17,383 bases of DNA from an uncultured Clostridium sp. (GCA_958422985.1 CATZPY010000022.1:1-17383), one strand, 5' to 3'. Positions 1-7,238 are shown, counted from the stretch's first letter. The notes: generated by a model not told the origin, from the letters alone. A program made the numbers and translations.

Positions 1-1678
1 TTGTGTTTGTGTTTGTATTCGTATTTGTATTTGTATCTGGATCTGTATTAGTTTTCGTGTTTGTTATTGCTTTTAGGCATAAGTTAGATTTTCTAAAATT
101 ATATTCTTCTAGCGTTAATGTAGTAAAATCTTGCCAAGATTGTAAACTGTTTACAGATATATAGCTTTCTCCAGCATTCGCAGTTACATTGTCAAATATA
201 GTTGGCGTTGTAGTTATTCCACTATCAAAATAATTACATTCTATACCTATTTGATATTGTTCTGTTGCACTTACTTTTAGTACTACCGCAAATTTATCGC
301 CTGTTATTTTTACAGGATTTTTTAGTTTTAATGTATTATATGTAGCATCTAATGTTGTTTTATCTACTTCTACTTTTTGTAATTTTGATTTATCTAAACT
401 TGCATCTGATGGGTTAATATATACTTCTATCTTTACATTGCCACTTACAGCAGTCTGTAATTCTTCTATATATTCTTCCTCTTTACTCTCTTTAGAAAAT
501 ACATTTGCAATTCCTACATCTCCTGCTGGATTCATTGTTAATCTCGTGGTAGCACCATAAAAATCATTTTGATATATTTTTTTATTTTCTACAATATCTG
601 CTGTTCCCATTATACCTGTTAAGTTTTTCTCTATATTGACATCATCATAAGAAACATAAGTATAACCTTTTGCAAAGCTTTCTGTTCCATATGAATTTAA
701 ACAAATATATGCACCTGGATTTTTTGGTTTTTTATTTGGATTAAAATTATCTACTGAATAATTATCATCCCAACCAATAATAGTTATTGCATGATCTATA
801 TTATAAATATTATTGTCACAATAATATGAAGAAGAATGCATAGGGTCTTTTGGATTACTATAAAAATTAGCTTGGTTCGCAACTGTCGTTGCAGATAATG
901 CTCCATATTTCATAATATATTGTTTTATTTCATTTCTTATTAGCTGTACTTCTTCATCTGTATATTTATTTAACACATCTTTTTTATATGTTACATTACC
1001 TTGGCTATCTATACTTTTATTTATAGTTGGAAATTCTTTTGCTTCTGTTACTCTTGTAACTGGCTTTTTATTTTGTATTTCTTCCAATTTTATCTTTTCT
1101 TCATTATCTTCAAAAGGCATACTTTCTTCTAAAACTGCACCTGTCCCATTAGTAAGGTATCCTAATGCTATTGTTGAATTTCCTCCACTTTTAAGTTCTC
1201 TACTAAATCCTATTGGATTTTTACCATCTAAAAAAGTTTCAGATGTTGCATAATCCATATGTCTTGCTGAATATCTTGGTATTACTGTTTTTTCTCCAGA
1301 TTTAGCTAAATATGATTCTAATACACTTGTCATTGAAAAAGCCCAACATTCACCAGTAGTTCCTTGATGTTTTACTGGAACATTAATATCTTGTGTTAGT
1401 ATATATTTATTTGGAATAGATGCTTTCATAAAGAAATTTTGCATTCCAAACATGAAAGAATTTGCATTTTTAGCATCTTCTTCATTTATATTTATTGTTG
1501 TTGCATTTGGCATAATTGTTTTACTTTTTTCTTCTTCTAAAAGTTCATCCCATTTTTTAAGATCTTCAGATATATTAATAGAAATAGTCGTTTCTCCAAA
1601 GCTTTCTTTTGCCAAAGATATATTACAAGTTCCAATTAATATACTTATTAATAATATTATTGATAAAATCTTTTTCAT
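1..1678 (-). CDS. Secreted papain-family (C1) cysteine protease with lectin-like domain, 3' end outside the window
   Basis: The reading frame runs from ATG at 1678 off the left edge (559 codons visible), preceded by the ribosome site AAGGGGAG. Residues 1-23 form a signal peptide (MKKILSIILL core, probable cut after SLA), so the enzyme is exported. The papain active site is clear: oxyanion Gln105 and nucleophile Cys111 in HQGTTGECWAFS, catalytic His296 in NIDHAITIIGWDD, and Asn328 in CLNSYG, where the usual NSW is NSY. Residues of about 350-535 match the clostridial Lectin_like domain that follows such proteases (ending in NLCLKAIT). The chain then enters a Thr-Asn repeat linker at about residue 539, implying a further domain or a wall/membrane anchor beyond the window. 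The role is inferred to be extracellular protein or peptide degradation. It lies 75 bases after the dCMP deaminase gene on the same strand but has its own promoter-like site. The family call is firm; substrate and anchoring are unknown. Confidence 0.9.
   Translation of the reverse strand, partial: MKKILSIILLISILIGTCNISLAKESFGETTISINISEDLKKWDELLEEEKSKTIMPNATTININEEDAKNANSFMFGMQNFFMKASIPNKYILTQDINVPVKHQGTTGECWAFSMTSVLESYLAKSGEKTVIPRYSARHMDYATSETFLDGKNPIGFSRELKSGGNSTIALGYLTNGTGAVLEESMPFEDNEEKIKLEEIQNKKPVTRVTEAKEFPTINKSIDSQGNVTYKKDVLNKYTDEEVQLIRNEIKQYIMKYGALSATTVANQANFYSNPKDPMHSSSYYCDNNIYNIDHAITIIGWDDNYSVDNFNPNKKPKNPGAYICLNSYGTESFAKGYTYVSYDDVNIEKNLTGIMGTADIVENKKIYQNDFYGATTRLTMNPAGDVGIANVFSKESKEEEYIEELQTAVSGNVKIEVYINPSDASLDKSKLQKVEVDKTTLDATYNTLKLKNPVKITGDKFAVVLKVSATEQYQIGIECNYFDSGITTTPTIFDNVTANAGESYISVNSLQSWQDFTTLTLEEYNFRKSNLCLKAITNTKTNTDPDTNTNTNTNTNT
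2..64 (-). repeat. Thr-Asn repeat encoding a linker in the protease
   Basis: Read on the minus strand in the protease frame, this stretch encodes alternating Thr and Asn with Lys and Asp-Pro-Asp interruptions (TNTKTNTDPDTNTNTNTNT). The hexamer unit is AAYACA with third-base variation, so it is a short tandem repeat. Such low-complexity linkers usually space an exported catalytic domain from a surface anchor. The repeat continues to the window edge, so its length is unknown, and repeats of this type often vary in copy number between strains. Confidence 0.8.
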
Positions 1679-1697
1679 AGTTAATTCTCCCCTTATA

Positions 1698-1725
1698 TTT
1701 ATATAATAGCATATAAAATTATCAA
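1698..1725 (-). promoter_or_regulatory. Probable sigma-A promoter of the protease gene
   Basis: On the minus strand TTGATA (1725-1720) and TATAAA (1703-1698) are separated by 16 bases, just upstream of the ribosome site and ATG at 1678. The fit is fair, but AT-rich DNA makes chance matches common. Confidence 0.4.
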
Positions 1726-1753
1726 TTTATATAACATACTTTTTTCTTTTGTA

Positions 1754-2254
1754 TTACATTTTTATTACAATTTCTTTGTTTTTTAATTCGATCTGTCTAT
1801 ATTTAACATTGCATAAATCTAACAATTTTTTTGAAGCAATTGTTTCTGTAGTATTAGCATATTTGTCTGATAAATATACTACTTCTTTTATTCCTGCTTG
1901 AATTATTTCTTTTGCACATTCATTACAAGGAAATAAATCCACATAAATTCTTGATTTTTCTAAATCTTTTCTTGAGCCTCTATAGTTTAATATAGCATTT
2001 CTTTCTGCATGTACTACATATAAATATTTTGTTTCTAATGGATTTCCTTCTCGTCCCCAAGGAAATATTTCATCTTTAAATCCATTTGGCGCTCCGTTAT
2101 ACCCTATTGATAAAATTCTATTATCGTCACTAACTATACATGCTCCTACCTGTGTATTTGGATCTTTACTTCTCATTGATGATAATTTGGCAACTGACAT
2201 AAAATATTCATCCCAGCTTAAGTAATCTTTTCTTGCTTTTGAATCTTCTTTCAT
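1754..2254 (-). CDS. Deoxycytidylate (dCMP) deaminase, ComEB type
   Basis: This 166-residue protein belongs to the zinc-dependent cytidine/deoxycytidylate deaminase family, which converts dCMP to dUMP to supply thymidylate synthesis in the cytoplasm. Zinc-site residues are visible: His82 and catalytic Glu84 in VHAERNAIL, and Cys110 and Cys113 in FPCNEC. The N-terminal half shows the family sequence SWDEYFMSVAKLSSMRSKDP and the GYNGAP substrate loop. Its length is normal for ComEB-like deaminases (about 150-190). The start is fixed by AGGAGGG seven bases before ATG. It stands alone upstream of the protease gene with no metabolic partner beside it; a weak TTGCAA/TATATT pair with 17-base spacing lies upstream. 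In Bacillus the orthologue sits in the com operon, but no competence genes are seen here, so a competence role is not implied. Confidence 0.93.
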   Translation of the reverse strand: MKEDSKARKDYLSWDEYFMSVAKLSSMRSKDPNTQVGACIVSDDNRILSIGYNGAPNGFKDEIFPWGREGNPLETKYLYVVHAERNAILNYRGSRKDLEKSRIYVDLFPCNECAKEIIQAGIKEVVYLSDKYANTTETIASKKLLDLCNVKYRQIELKNKEIVIKM

Positions 2255-2489
2255 TCTTTTCCCTCCTAAATTTACAATCTATTAGCTTATAAAATTTTAA
2301 TATACTAATCTTTCATTTTTGCTTAATATTTTTTTATTTAAATATACTTTTTTATTTATATTTTTGCAATATTATATATAAATTTTTATTAATGTTAATA
2401 AATTTTTCCTTTTTATTAATCTTGAATTCATTATGTCTGTAAGCAAATTTTATTTTGAAAAACTTTTTTATGTTTTTTTCAAAAATATA

Positions 2490-2518
2490 TTGACAAAAGA
2501 AACAAAAGACATTATAAT
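2490..2518 (+). promoter_or_regulatory. Consensus sigma-A promoter of the tRNA-Gly pair
   Basis: TTGACA (2490-2495) and TATAAT (2513-2518) are both perfect consensus hexamers with a 17-base spacer. Transcription would begin near 2525, about 15 bases before the first tRNA. This is the best promoter in the window, as expected for a stable-RNA gene. Confidence 0.92.
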
Positions 2519-2539
2519 CTATACTTGTCAGGAGCTAAT

Positions 2540-2613
<74 letters not shown>

Positions 2614-2632
2614 TTAAACTTAAATAACCTAT

Positions 2633-2706
<74 letters not shown>

Positions 2707-2711
2707 TTATT

Positions 2712-2742
2712 AGCAACAACAAATTAAGTTGTTGCTTTTTTT
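2712..2742 (+). terminator. Rho-independent terminator after the tRNA-Gly pair
   Basis: AGCAACAAC (2712-2720) pairs perfectly with GTTGTTGCT (2728-2736) around a 7-base loop and is followed by a run of T. Its right arm also contains the -35 box of the next promoter. Confidence 0.9.
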
Positions 2743-2760
2743 AATATTATAAGTTATAAT
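2732..2760 (+). promoter_or_regulatory. Promoter of the third tRNA-Gly, overlapping the terminator
   Basis: TTGCTT (2732-2737) and a perfect TATAAT (2755-2760) are separated by 17 bases. The -35 box lies in the right arm and T-run of the terminator at 2712-2742. Predicted transcription starts near 2767, only a few bases before the tRNA at 2771. Confidence 0.72.
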
Positions 2761-2770
2761 AATAACACTT

Positions 2771-2844
2771 GCGAGTATATTTTAATGGTAGAATTTCGTG
2801 CTTCCGACCCGAAGGTGTGGGTTCGATTCCCACTACTCGCTCCA
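2771..2844 (+). tRNA. tRNA-Gly(UCC), divergent third copy
   Basis: This 74-base tRNA has a perfect acceptor (GCGAGTA/TACTCGC), T arm GTGGG-TTCGATT-CCCAC and encoded CCA. The anticodon loop CTTCCGA gives TCC (2803-2805). It differs from copies 1 and 2 in a G at position 37, a T:C mismatch in the anticodon stem (TCGTG/CCCGA), and a D stem with a T:T mismatch at pair 10-25 plus a T-G wobble. It may be a less stable or specialised isoacceptor. It has its own promoter and terminator. Confidence 0.9.
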
Positions 2845-2887
2845 ACAGTGTATCTGTTCAAACTAAATTAAATGGAATTAATACAAT

Positions 2888-2922
2888 AATCAATCAGACA
2901 ATAAAATCTGGTTGATTTTTTT
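2888..2922 (+). terminator. Rho-independent terminator after the third tRNA-Gly
   Basis: AATCAATCAGA (2888-2898) pairs with TCTGGTTGATT (2907-2917), with one wobble, an 8-base loop and a T-run. It separates the tRNA unit from the transporter operon. Confidence 0.85.
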
Positions 2923-2982
2923 GTTTAAAAATTATAAGTATTTATTTTTTCATTATCTTATGGTATAAATATATTAATTATA

Positions 2983-3006
2983 GAATTTGCAATTAATTGT
3001 AAATTC
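2983..3006 (+). promoter_or_regulatory. 24-bp near-perfect palindrome upstream of the MFS operon (possible operator)
   Basis: GAATTTGCAATT (2983-2994) is followed directly by AATTGTAAATTC (2995-3006), a palindrome with one mismatched pair. It lies 23 bases before the GGAGG ribosome site and downstream of a TATAAA (2964-2969) that could be a -10 box. The position fits a repressor site for the transporter operon. No regulator gene is adjacent, so this is inference. Confidence 0.4.
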
Positions 3007-3039
3007 CATAGATTTATACTAAAAATTTGGAGGAAAATG

Positions 3040-4089
3040 ATGAATAAGAAAATAATGCTAGTATATAGTACAATTCATTTTATCGTTGATTTTTCTTGTG
3101 CTATATTCGTAACTAATATAATAATTCCTCAATTAACAGATTCATTTTCACTATTTTTAGCAATAGTTATATATAACTTTTTTGCTTTTGCAATACAATT
3201 GCCAATTGGAATTCTAGCAGACAAAATTAATAAAAATGCTTTATGCTCTGCTTTAGGCTGTATTTTAGTAATATTAGCATTTGGAGTTTCAAAATTTAGT
3301 ATAATAGCTTGTTTAATAGCTGGAATTGGAAATGCTATGTTTCATATTGGTGGAGGTATTGATGTACTTAATATTAGTAATCAAAAAGCTACATTATCTG
3401 GAATATTTGTATCAACTGGGGCTTTAGGTATTTTTTTAGGTAGTAACATTACTAATATAGATTTTAATATTAATTATTTTACAATAATCATTTTATTATT
3501 ATCTACTATTGCTTTGATTTGGCTATATACTCAAATAAACAATAAATTGAATAATAAAGTAGCATCAGTTCCTAACATAAATAAGAAAGAATTTATTGTA
3601 ATATTTTGCTTAACATTAACTGTTTGTATAAGAAGTTATGTAGGATCAATATTATCTTTCAATTGGAAATCTAATTATATTTTAGCTTTGTTATTTGTTT
3701 TTGGTGTTATATTAGGAAAAATGTTTGGTGGCATATTAGGAGATAAATTTGGATTTATAAAAATTTCAGTATTTTCGTTAATATTATCTGCTATATTATT
3801 TACTGGATCATTTTATAGTAGTATTTGTGGAATCTTAGCTGTTCTATTATTTAATATTACAATGCCAATTACTTTAACAAGTTTAGCAAATATTTTTAAT
3901 AACAATAAAGGTTTGGCATTTGGACTATTAACATTTGCACTATTTTCAGGTGTCATACCTGTGTTTTTGGGATATACTGAGGTATTGTTTAATCCTATAG
4001 GCTTATTTACTATTACAATAATATCAGCAATTATTTTGTTTATAGGATTGAAAGGATATAATGAATTGATGGAGAAAAAATATGATTGA
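3040..4089 (+). CDS. Major facilitator superfamily transporter (small, about 11-12 helices)
   Basis: This is a very hydrophobic protein of 349 residues. Numbering from the upstream ATG at 3037, the loop after helix 2 carries MFS motif A (GILADKINKNA, 58-68), a second copy between the later helices reads GGILGDKFGFIKIS (231-244), and GNAMFHIGGG (98-107) recalls fosmidomycin-resistance-type (Fsr-like) and related drug exporters. It is shorter than the usual 390-400 residues, with short cytoplasmic ends. ATG at 3040 is preferred because GGAGG lies six bases before it but only three before the ATG at 3037. It is the first gene of an operon: the next gene starts eight bases before its stop. The substrate cannot be read from sequence; efflux of a small molecule is a reasonable inference. 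Confidence 0.85.
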   Translation: MNKKIMLVYSTIHFIVDFSCAIFVTNIIIPQLTDSFSLFLAIVIYNFFAFAIQLPIGILADKINKNALCSALGCILVILAFGVSKFSIIACLIAGIGNAMFHIGGGIDVLNISNQKATLSGIFVSTGALGIFLGSNITNIDFNINYFTIIILLLSTIALIWLYTQINNKLNNKVASVPNINKKEFIVIFCLTLTVCIRSYVGSILSFNWKSNYILALLFVFGVILGKMFGGILGDKFGFIKISVFSLILSAILFTGSFYSSICGILAVLLFNITMPITLTSLANIFNNNKGLAFGLLTFALFSGVIPVFLGYTEVLFNPIGLFTITIISAIILFIGLKGYNELMEKKYD

Positions 4090-4417
4090 AAGTCTAATTA
4101 CATCTTTAATCTTGACTATTATTTTAGAAACTATATTTTCATATATGTTAGGAATTAGAAACATAAAAGGATTAAAAACAATAATGTTTGTTAATGTATA
4201 TACAAATCCAGTTGTAGTATTTTTATCTAATATGGTATACTTAGTAAATAATACATTAGTATATTATTTTTCAATTTTTATATTAGAGACAGGTACGATA
4301 ATTATCGAAGCATTATTGTTTAAAAGATATTTAAAAGCAAACATAAGCCCTATACGATTGTCAATTTATAATAATTTTTTTTCATTTGGTATTGGACTAA
4401 TTTTATTAATTATATAA
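4082..4417 (+). CDS. Small integral membrane protein, second gene of the MFS operon
   Basis: This 111-residue protein is hydrophobic almost throughout and has about three or four membrane segments (roughly 4-22, 38-58, 62-80 and 92-110). A short polar patch with Lys/Arg lies at about 82-90 (FKRYLKAN), followed by SIYNNFFSFGIGL. I do not recognise a named family. Its ATG overlaps the 3' end of the transporter gene by eight bases (ATGATTGA), which indicates translational coupling, and the next gene follows after 13 bases. The arrangement suggests a partner of the transporter or of the following membrane protein, but no function can be assigned. Confidence 0.78.
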   Translation: MIESLITSLILTIILETIFSYMLGIRNIKGLKTIMFVNVYTNPVVVFLSNMVYLVNNTLVYYFSIFILETGTIIIEALLFKRYLKANISPIRLSIYNNFFSFGIGLILLII

Positions 4418-4430
4418 GGGAGGTAATTTT

Positions 4431-5048
4431 ATGAAAAAAAAAGTTTTTTCTACACTAGCTTTAATAATTTTAATAATTTCTGAAATATCAATAGTATATG
4501 CTGATGTGATAATACCTGGTCAACAATTTCATCCATATAGTAGTAACGAAAAATTAATGAAATTGAATGACATTATGGGATCACCATTAAAAGAATTTAT
4601 TTCTATATTATTAACTCTATTCATAGTACTAGGGTTAGTTTTAGTAACATTTAGAGTTACACAAAATAAAAAACAATCTAATGAAAATGATAATTCTATC
4701 CAAATATTACGAAAAATATTCTTTGGGACAAATGTTGCATTAAGTTTAATTTCTATATACTTGGTCAAGGTAATATGGTTCTATGCTTTTGATACTAAAC
4801 CAAGAGCAACTTTACCTTTATATGCAGGACCATTAGCAGCCCTGCGTCCTATGATAGTTCTATATGTCATTTATACTATTATAATGTTTGTTGTTAGTAT
4901 GATTAGCATTAAAAAGAAAAATAAAAAAATAGTATATATTACTTCAATATGTTTAACAATAGCTATATTGTTGTATTGTTTTATACTAATTAATAATACA
5001 ATTACAGGATATTATACTTATGAAAAAACCGTTTTTGATTTTTTATAA
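4431..5048 (+). CDS. Membrane protein with signal peptide, third gene of the MFS operon
   Basis: This is a 205-residue protein of unknown family. Residues 1-24 are a signal peptide ending in IVYA before DVIIPGQ, an exported N-terminus seen in several clostridial proteins of unknown role. After a short external segment there are about four membrane helices (about 54-74, 95-114, 128-153 and 162-186), a charged cytoplasmic loop (TQNKKQSNENDN, about 77-88) and the segment RATLPLYAGPLAALRP between helices. GGGAGGT lies just before the ATG. It is the last gene of the operon and a hairpin follows at 5083. It may form a complex with the two upstream membrane proteins; that rests only on gene order. 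Confidence 0.78.
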   Translation: MKKKVFSTLALIILIISEISIVYADVIIPGQQFHPYSSNEKLMKLNDIMGSPLKEFISILLTLFIVLGLVLVTFRVTQNKKQSNENDNSIQILRKIFFGTNVALSLISIYLVKVIWFYAFDTKPRATLPLYAGPLAALRPMIVLYVIYTIIMFVVSMISIKKKNKKIVYITSICLTIAILLYCFILINNTITGYYTYEKTVFDFL

Positions 5049-5082
5049 TCTTAAATAAATTCGTAATATAATTCCAAGTAAT

Positions 5083-5116
5083 GCTCAAAAAACTTTCTGA
5101 GTCTTGAGCTATTTTT
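5083..5116 (+). terminator. Probable terminator of the MFS operon
   Basis: GCTCAA (5083-5088) pairs with TTGAGC (5104-5109); inside, ACT pairs with AGT. The stem is followed by TATTTTTAT. The stem is short, but it sits 35 bases after the operon's last stop. Confidence 0.55.
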
Positions 5117-5193
5117 ATATAAAATTATGTTATAACTGTTTCTATAAATGTTTTTTACAATTACCATGATTTTGAAAAGGAGGTAATAAAACG

Positions 5194-5778
5194 TTGAAAA
5201 AAAGAAAATTAATAACTATAATATTTTTAGTATTAGTGAGTATAATAGTAGTGGATTTTATACTATGGTTAAATTTTAGACCAGCAAAACAATTGAACAA
5301 TAAATTAAATAAGATTAGTGATACAAGATATGATTTAGAAAGAACCAATAAAACATATGCTAGTTATGGGAATTGTAGAGTTTCAGTTTATCCAACAACT
5401 AATCTAATGGAACCTAATTTAGTTCAATCTGATAAAACATCTCATTCTTTATTTTTATTTGTAGGATCTAGTATTTCACCTGATAAAGGTTGTATTTCAG
5501 TACAAGTAATTCCTACTGCAAATGCGAACGAGGACATAATAACAGAAATGAATAATTTATCTAACTTTAGTGAACCTAAAATTAGTACAGAGTACAATAC
5601 ATTAAATTATTTTATATATGATGAAAAAAAATATTATTATAACTTAAATTCTTCAACAGTAATGTTTACTACACCCATAAATAATAATTACTTATATTGG
5701 ATAATGATAGACAACTATAAAAATCTTAATCTAGAAGATATAAAATCAATATTGCATTTCGAAAGAATTGGTAATTGA
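5194..5778 (+). CDS. Single-pass membrane-anchored protein of unknown function (TTG start)
   Basis: This 194-residue protein starts at TTG, supported by AAGGAGGT nine bases upstream. Residues 1-27 form an uncleaved-looking membrane anchor (KKRK, then ITIIFLVLVSIIVVDFILWL). The rest would lie outside the cell and is rich in Asn, Ser, Thr and Tyr, with two Cys (GNCRV and KGCIS) that could form a disulfide. It contains strand-like stretches such as SLFLFVGSS and YLYWIMIDNY. I recognise no domain. It is transcribed alone: the MFS operon terminator precedes it, and a terminator that includes its stop codon follows. A lipoprotein is excluded because there is no lipobox cysteine. Confidence 0.75.
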   Translation: MKKRKLITIIFLVLVSIIVVDFILWLNFRPAKQLNNKLNKISDTRYDLERTNKTYASYGNCRVSVYPTTNLMEPNLVQSDKTSHSLFLFVGSSISPDKGCISVQVIPTANANEDIITEMNNLSNFSEPKISTEYNTLNYFIYDEKKYYYNLNSSTVMFTTPINNNYLYWIMIDNYKNLNLEDIKSILHFERIGN

Positions 5779-5801
5779 TGAATAATCAGTTGCCATTTTT
5801 T
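5770..5801 (+). terminator. Terminator overlapping the stop codon of the 5194 gene
   Basis: GGTAATTGAT (5770-5779) pairs with ATCAGTTGCC (5785-5794) with two wobbles and a 5-base loop, followed by ATTTTTTC. The TGA stop at 5776-5778 lies inside the left arm, so the terminator doubles as the end of the coding sequence. Confidence 0.82.
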
Positions 5802-5905
5802 CATTTTTTACATTATCTACTATTAATTCTGAATTATATATTTTATCGCTTTTTAATATTAATTAGTTTATAACTATTTTAAATTTTAAATATTGGAGGC
5901 ATCTT

Positions 5906-6313
5906 ATGAAAAAAAATAAAGTTCTTATAGTTATTACTACTTTAGCTATAATTATACTGACTATTGTGGCTATCGTAATTATTAAAAGTTACAATAATAG
6001 TAAAACAAATAACATTCAATTAAATACCGAAGTGTGGATATCACCTTTAACTAAATATACAATAGATAATACTAACGATATTTTCGAAGTAACAAATAAA
6101 ATATCACTTCCTCAGAAACGCTCTTCTGAAACGTCCAGTTGGGAGCAAACTATTAATTACAAATTTACTTGTAATGGTATAGACTACACTGGTGATATCA
6201 TATTTAATAGTGATTATGGTATATCTTATAATGAAGATGATAATCCTTACTATAAAGTTACATCAAGCAATTTTAAAGATAATTCTGTGTTTATACAAAT
6301 ACTGAAAAAATAA
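5906..6313 (+). CDS. Small membrane-anchored protein of unknown function
   Basis: This 135-residue protein starts at ATG behind TTGGAGG. Residues 4-27 are a membrane anchor (VLIVITTLAIIILTIVAIVII). The outer part of about 105 residues is polar, Asn/Thr/Ile-rich, with one Cys (FTCNG), and ends in positively charged ILKK. No known domain is visible. Its organisation is like that of the 5194 gene (short Lys-rich start, one helix, small outer domain), but the two sequences do not look alike. It is transcribed on its own after the terminator at 5770. No clear terminator follows. Confidence 0.7.
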   Translation: MKKNKVLIVITTLAIIILTIVAIVIIKSYNNSKTNNIQLNTEVWISPLTKYTIDNTNDIFEVTNKISLPQKRSSETSSWEQTINYKFTCNGIDYTGDIIFNSDYGISYNEDDNPYYKVTSSNFKDNSVFIQILKK

Positions 6314-6322
6314 CTTATATTA

Positions 6323-6434
6323 TTAATTTCTAAGATTATATAACTTATTATTCAATGTAATAACTGGCTTTATCCTTTTATACCGCCTATTTATTTCTTC
6401 TTCTGATACTACTGGAATTGATACATTTCTCATT
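6323..6434 (-). pseudogene. Possible remnant of a small gene, broken by one extra base
   Basis: An ATG at 6434 follows a good ribosome site (AAGAAGG, seven bases away) but stops after 15 codons. The neighbouring frame, open from ATG at 6427 to the stop at 6323, reads MYPIPVVSEEEINRRYKRIK and on to LYNLRN, which looks protein-like. Removing one base near 6420 (GTATCC to GTATC) joins the well-positioned ATG to this frame, giving MRNVSIPVVSEEEIN at the start of a 36-residue product. It may therefore be a decayed N-terminal fragment of a larger gene, or a chance reading frame. Confidence is low. Confidence 0.25.
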
Positions 6435-6455
6435 TTTCTACCTTCTTAGTTTTTC

Positions 6456-6478
6456 TTGGAGGTTTAAAACCTCCAAGT
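6456..6478. repeat. Perfect 23-bp palindrome without a T-run
   Basis: CTTGGAGGTTT (6456-6466) is the exact reverse complement of AAACCTCCAAG (6468-6478) around one A. There is no T-run after it on either strand, so it is a poor intrinsic terminator. On both strands it contains TTGGAGG, so it could be a protein-binding dyad or a hairpin that hides a ribosome site ahead of the remnant at 6434. It lies in an otherwise nearly empty gap between convergent genes. Confidence 0.5.
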
Positions 6479-6539
6479 TATAAACTTATTGTTTTAAAAT
6501 ATATTATACAATTCCAATTGCCCCATATACGTGTTCAAT

Positions 6540-7217
6540 TTAAAATTTGTATCCATTTAAAATCTCATCATATTTTTCATATTTAGGAAAATATTTTTTT
6601 ACTAAATTATAAAAACTTTTTGCATGTGTTTTATACTTTAAATGACATAATTCGTGTATTACTATATATCTTATACAGCTTTCTTCTAATTCCATTATTT
6701 TAGAATTTATATAAATTTCTTTCTTTTCAAAATCGAATTTAGCCATTTCTTTTATATTATAATCTATACTATAGTCTTCTGGTGCTAAACCTGTTTCTAT
6801 TCTAATTTCTTCAAAAATATTTTCTAAGTGCTTTTCTGCTAGTTTTATATACATTTTGCCTAAAATTATTTCTATTATTTTATTATTATTTCTCCCTTTT
6901 AACTTAAATGGTAATGTTATCTCTATATAATTATTATTTAAATTTAGACCCGGTGTTTTTACATTAGTATATATAACTTTTATTGCATAATTAACTCCTA
7001 AAATTTTTGTAGTATTATATAAAGTTACTTCTTCCATTTCGCTTAATTTTTTTAATATCCACCTTTTGTTTTCTTTTATAGCTTCTTGTATTCTTTGTTT
7101 TGAAAAATACCAAGGAGCTTTTACTATTACTTCCCCATTATCTACTAATATAGAAAAATTACCAAATATAGCTTTATCTATTGTATATGATATTATATTT
7201 TCTCTTATTTTTTTCAT
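6540..7217 (-). CDS. YgjP-like (DUF45 / SprT-type) zinc metallopeptidase
   Basis: This 225-residue protein has the YgjP-like metallopeptidase layout: a beta-rich N-terminal half (YTIDKAIFGNFSILVDNGEVIVKAP begins it) and a C-terminal zinc site HELCHLK with His188, Glu189 and His192, followed by His198 in THAKSFYNLV and the family's ending PKYEKYDE. The segment that in relatives reads close to WGSC is replaced by MAKFDFEKKEIYIN (about 158-171), so the family's usual structural motif is degenerate. The start is placed at 7217, where AAGGAGG lies seven bases upstream; an ATG 42 bases further up has no ribosome site and overlaps a predicted operator. In relatives such genes often accompany type I restriction or DNA-repair genes, but none are here. 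The family is firm; the substrate is unknown. Confidence 0.88.
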   Translation of the reverse strand: MKKIRENIISYTIDKAIFGNFSILVDNGEVIVKAPWYFSKQRIQEAIKENKRWILKKLSEMEEVTLYNTTKILGVNYAIKVIYTNVKTPGLNLNNNYIEITLPFKLKGRNNNKIIEIILGKMYIKLAEKHLENIFEEIRIETGLAPEDYSIDYNIKEMAKFDFEKKEIYINSKIMELEESCIRYIVIHELCHLKYKTHAKSFYNLVKKYFPKYEKYDEILNGYKF

Positions 7218-7238
7218 AATAAACCTCCTTATATTTTT

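Noticed and set aside
1..73. CRISPR or other spaced repeat array at the left edge
   Set aside because: The repeat is a continuous short tandem unit in frame with the protease and codes for Thr-Asn; there are no spacers.
2771..2844. Third tRNA read as tRNA-Arg(CCG) by shifting the anticodon loop two bases
   Set aside because: The shifted stem would have several mismatches, while the Gly(TCC) reading leaves only one, and the body resembles the neighbouring tRNA-Gly genes.
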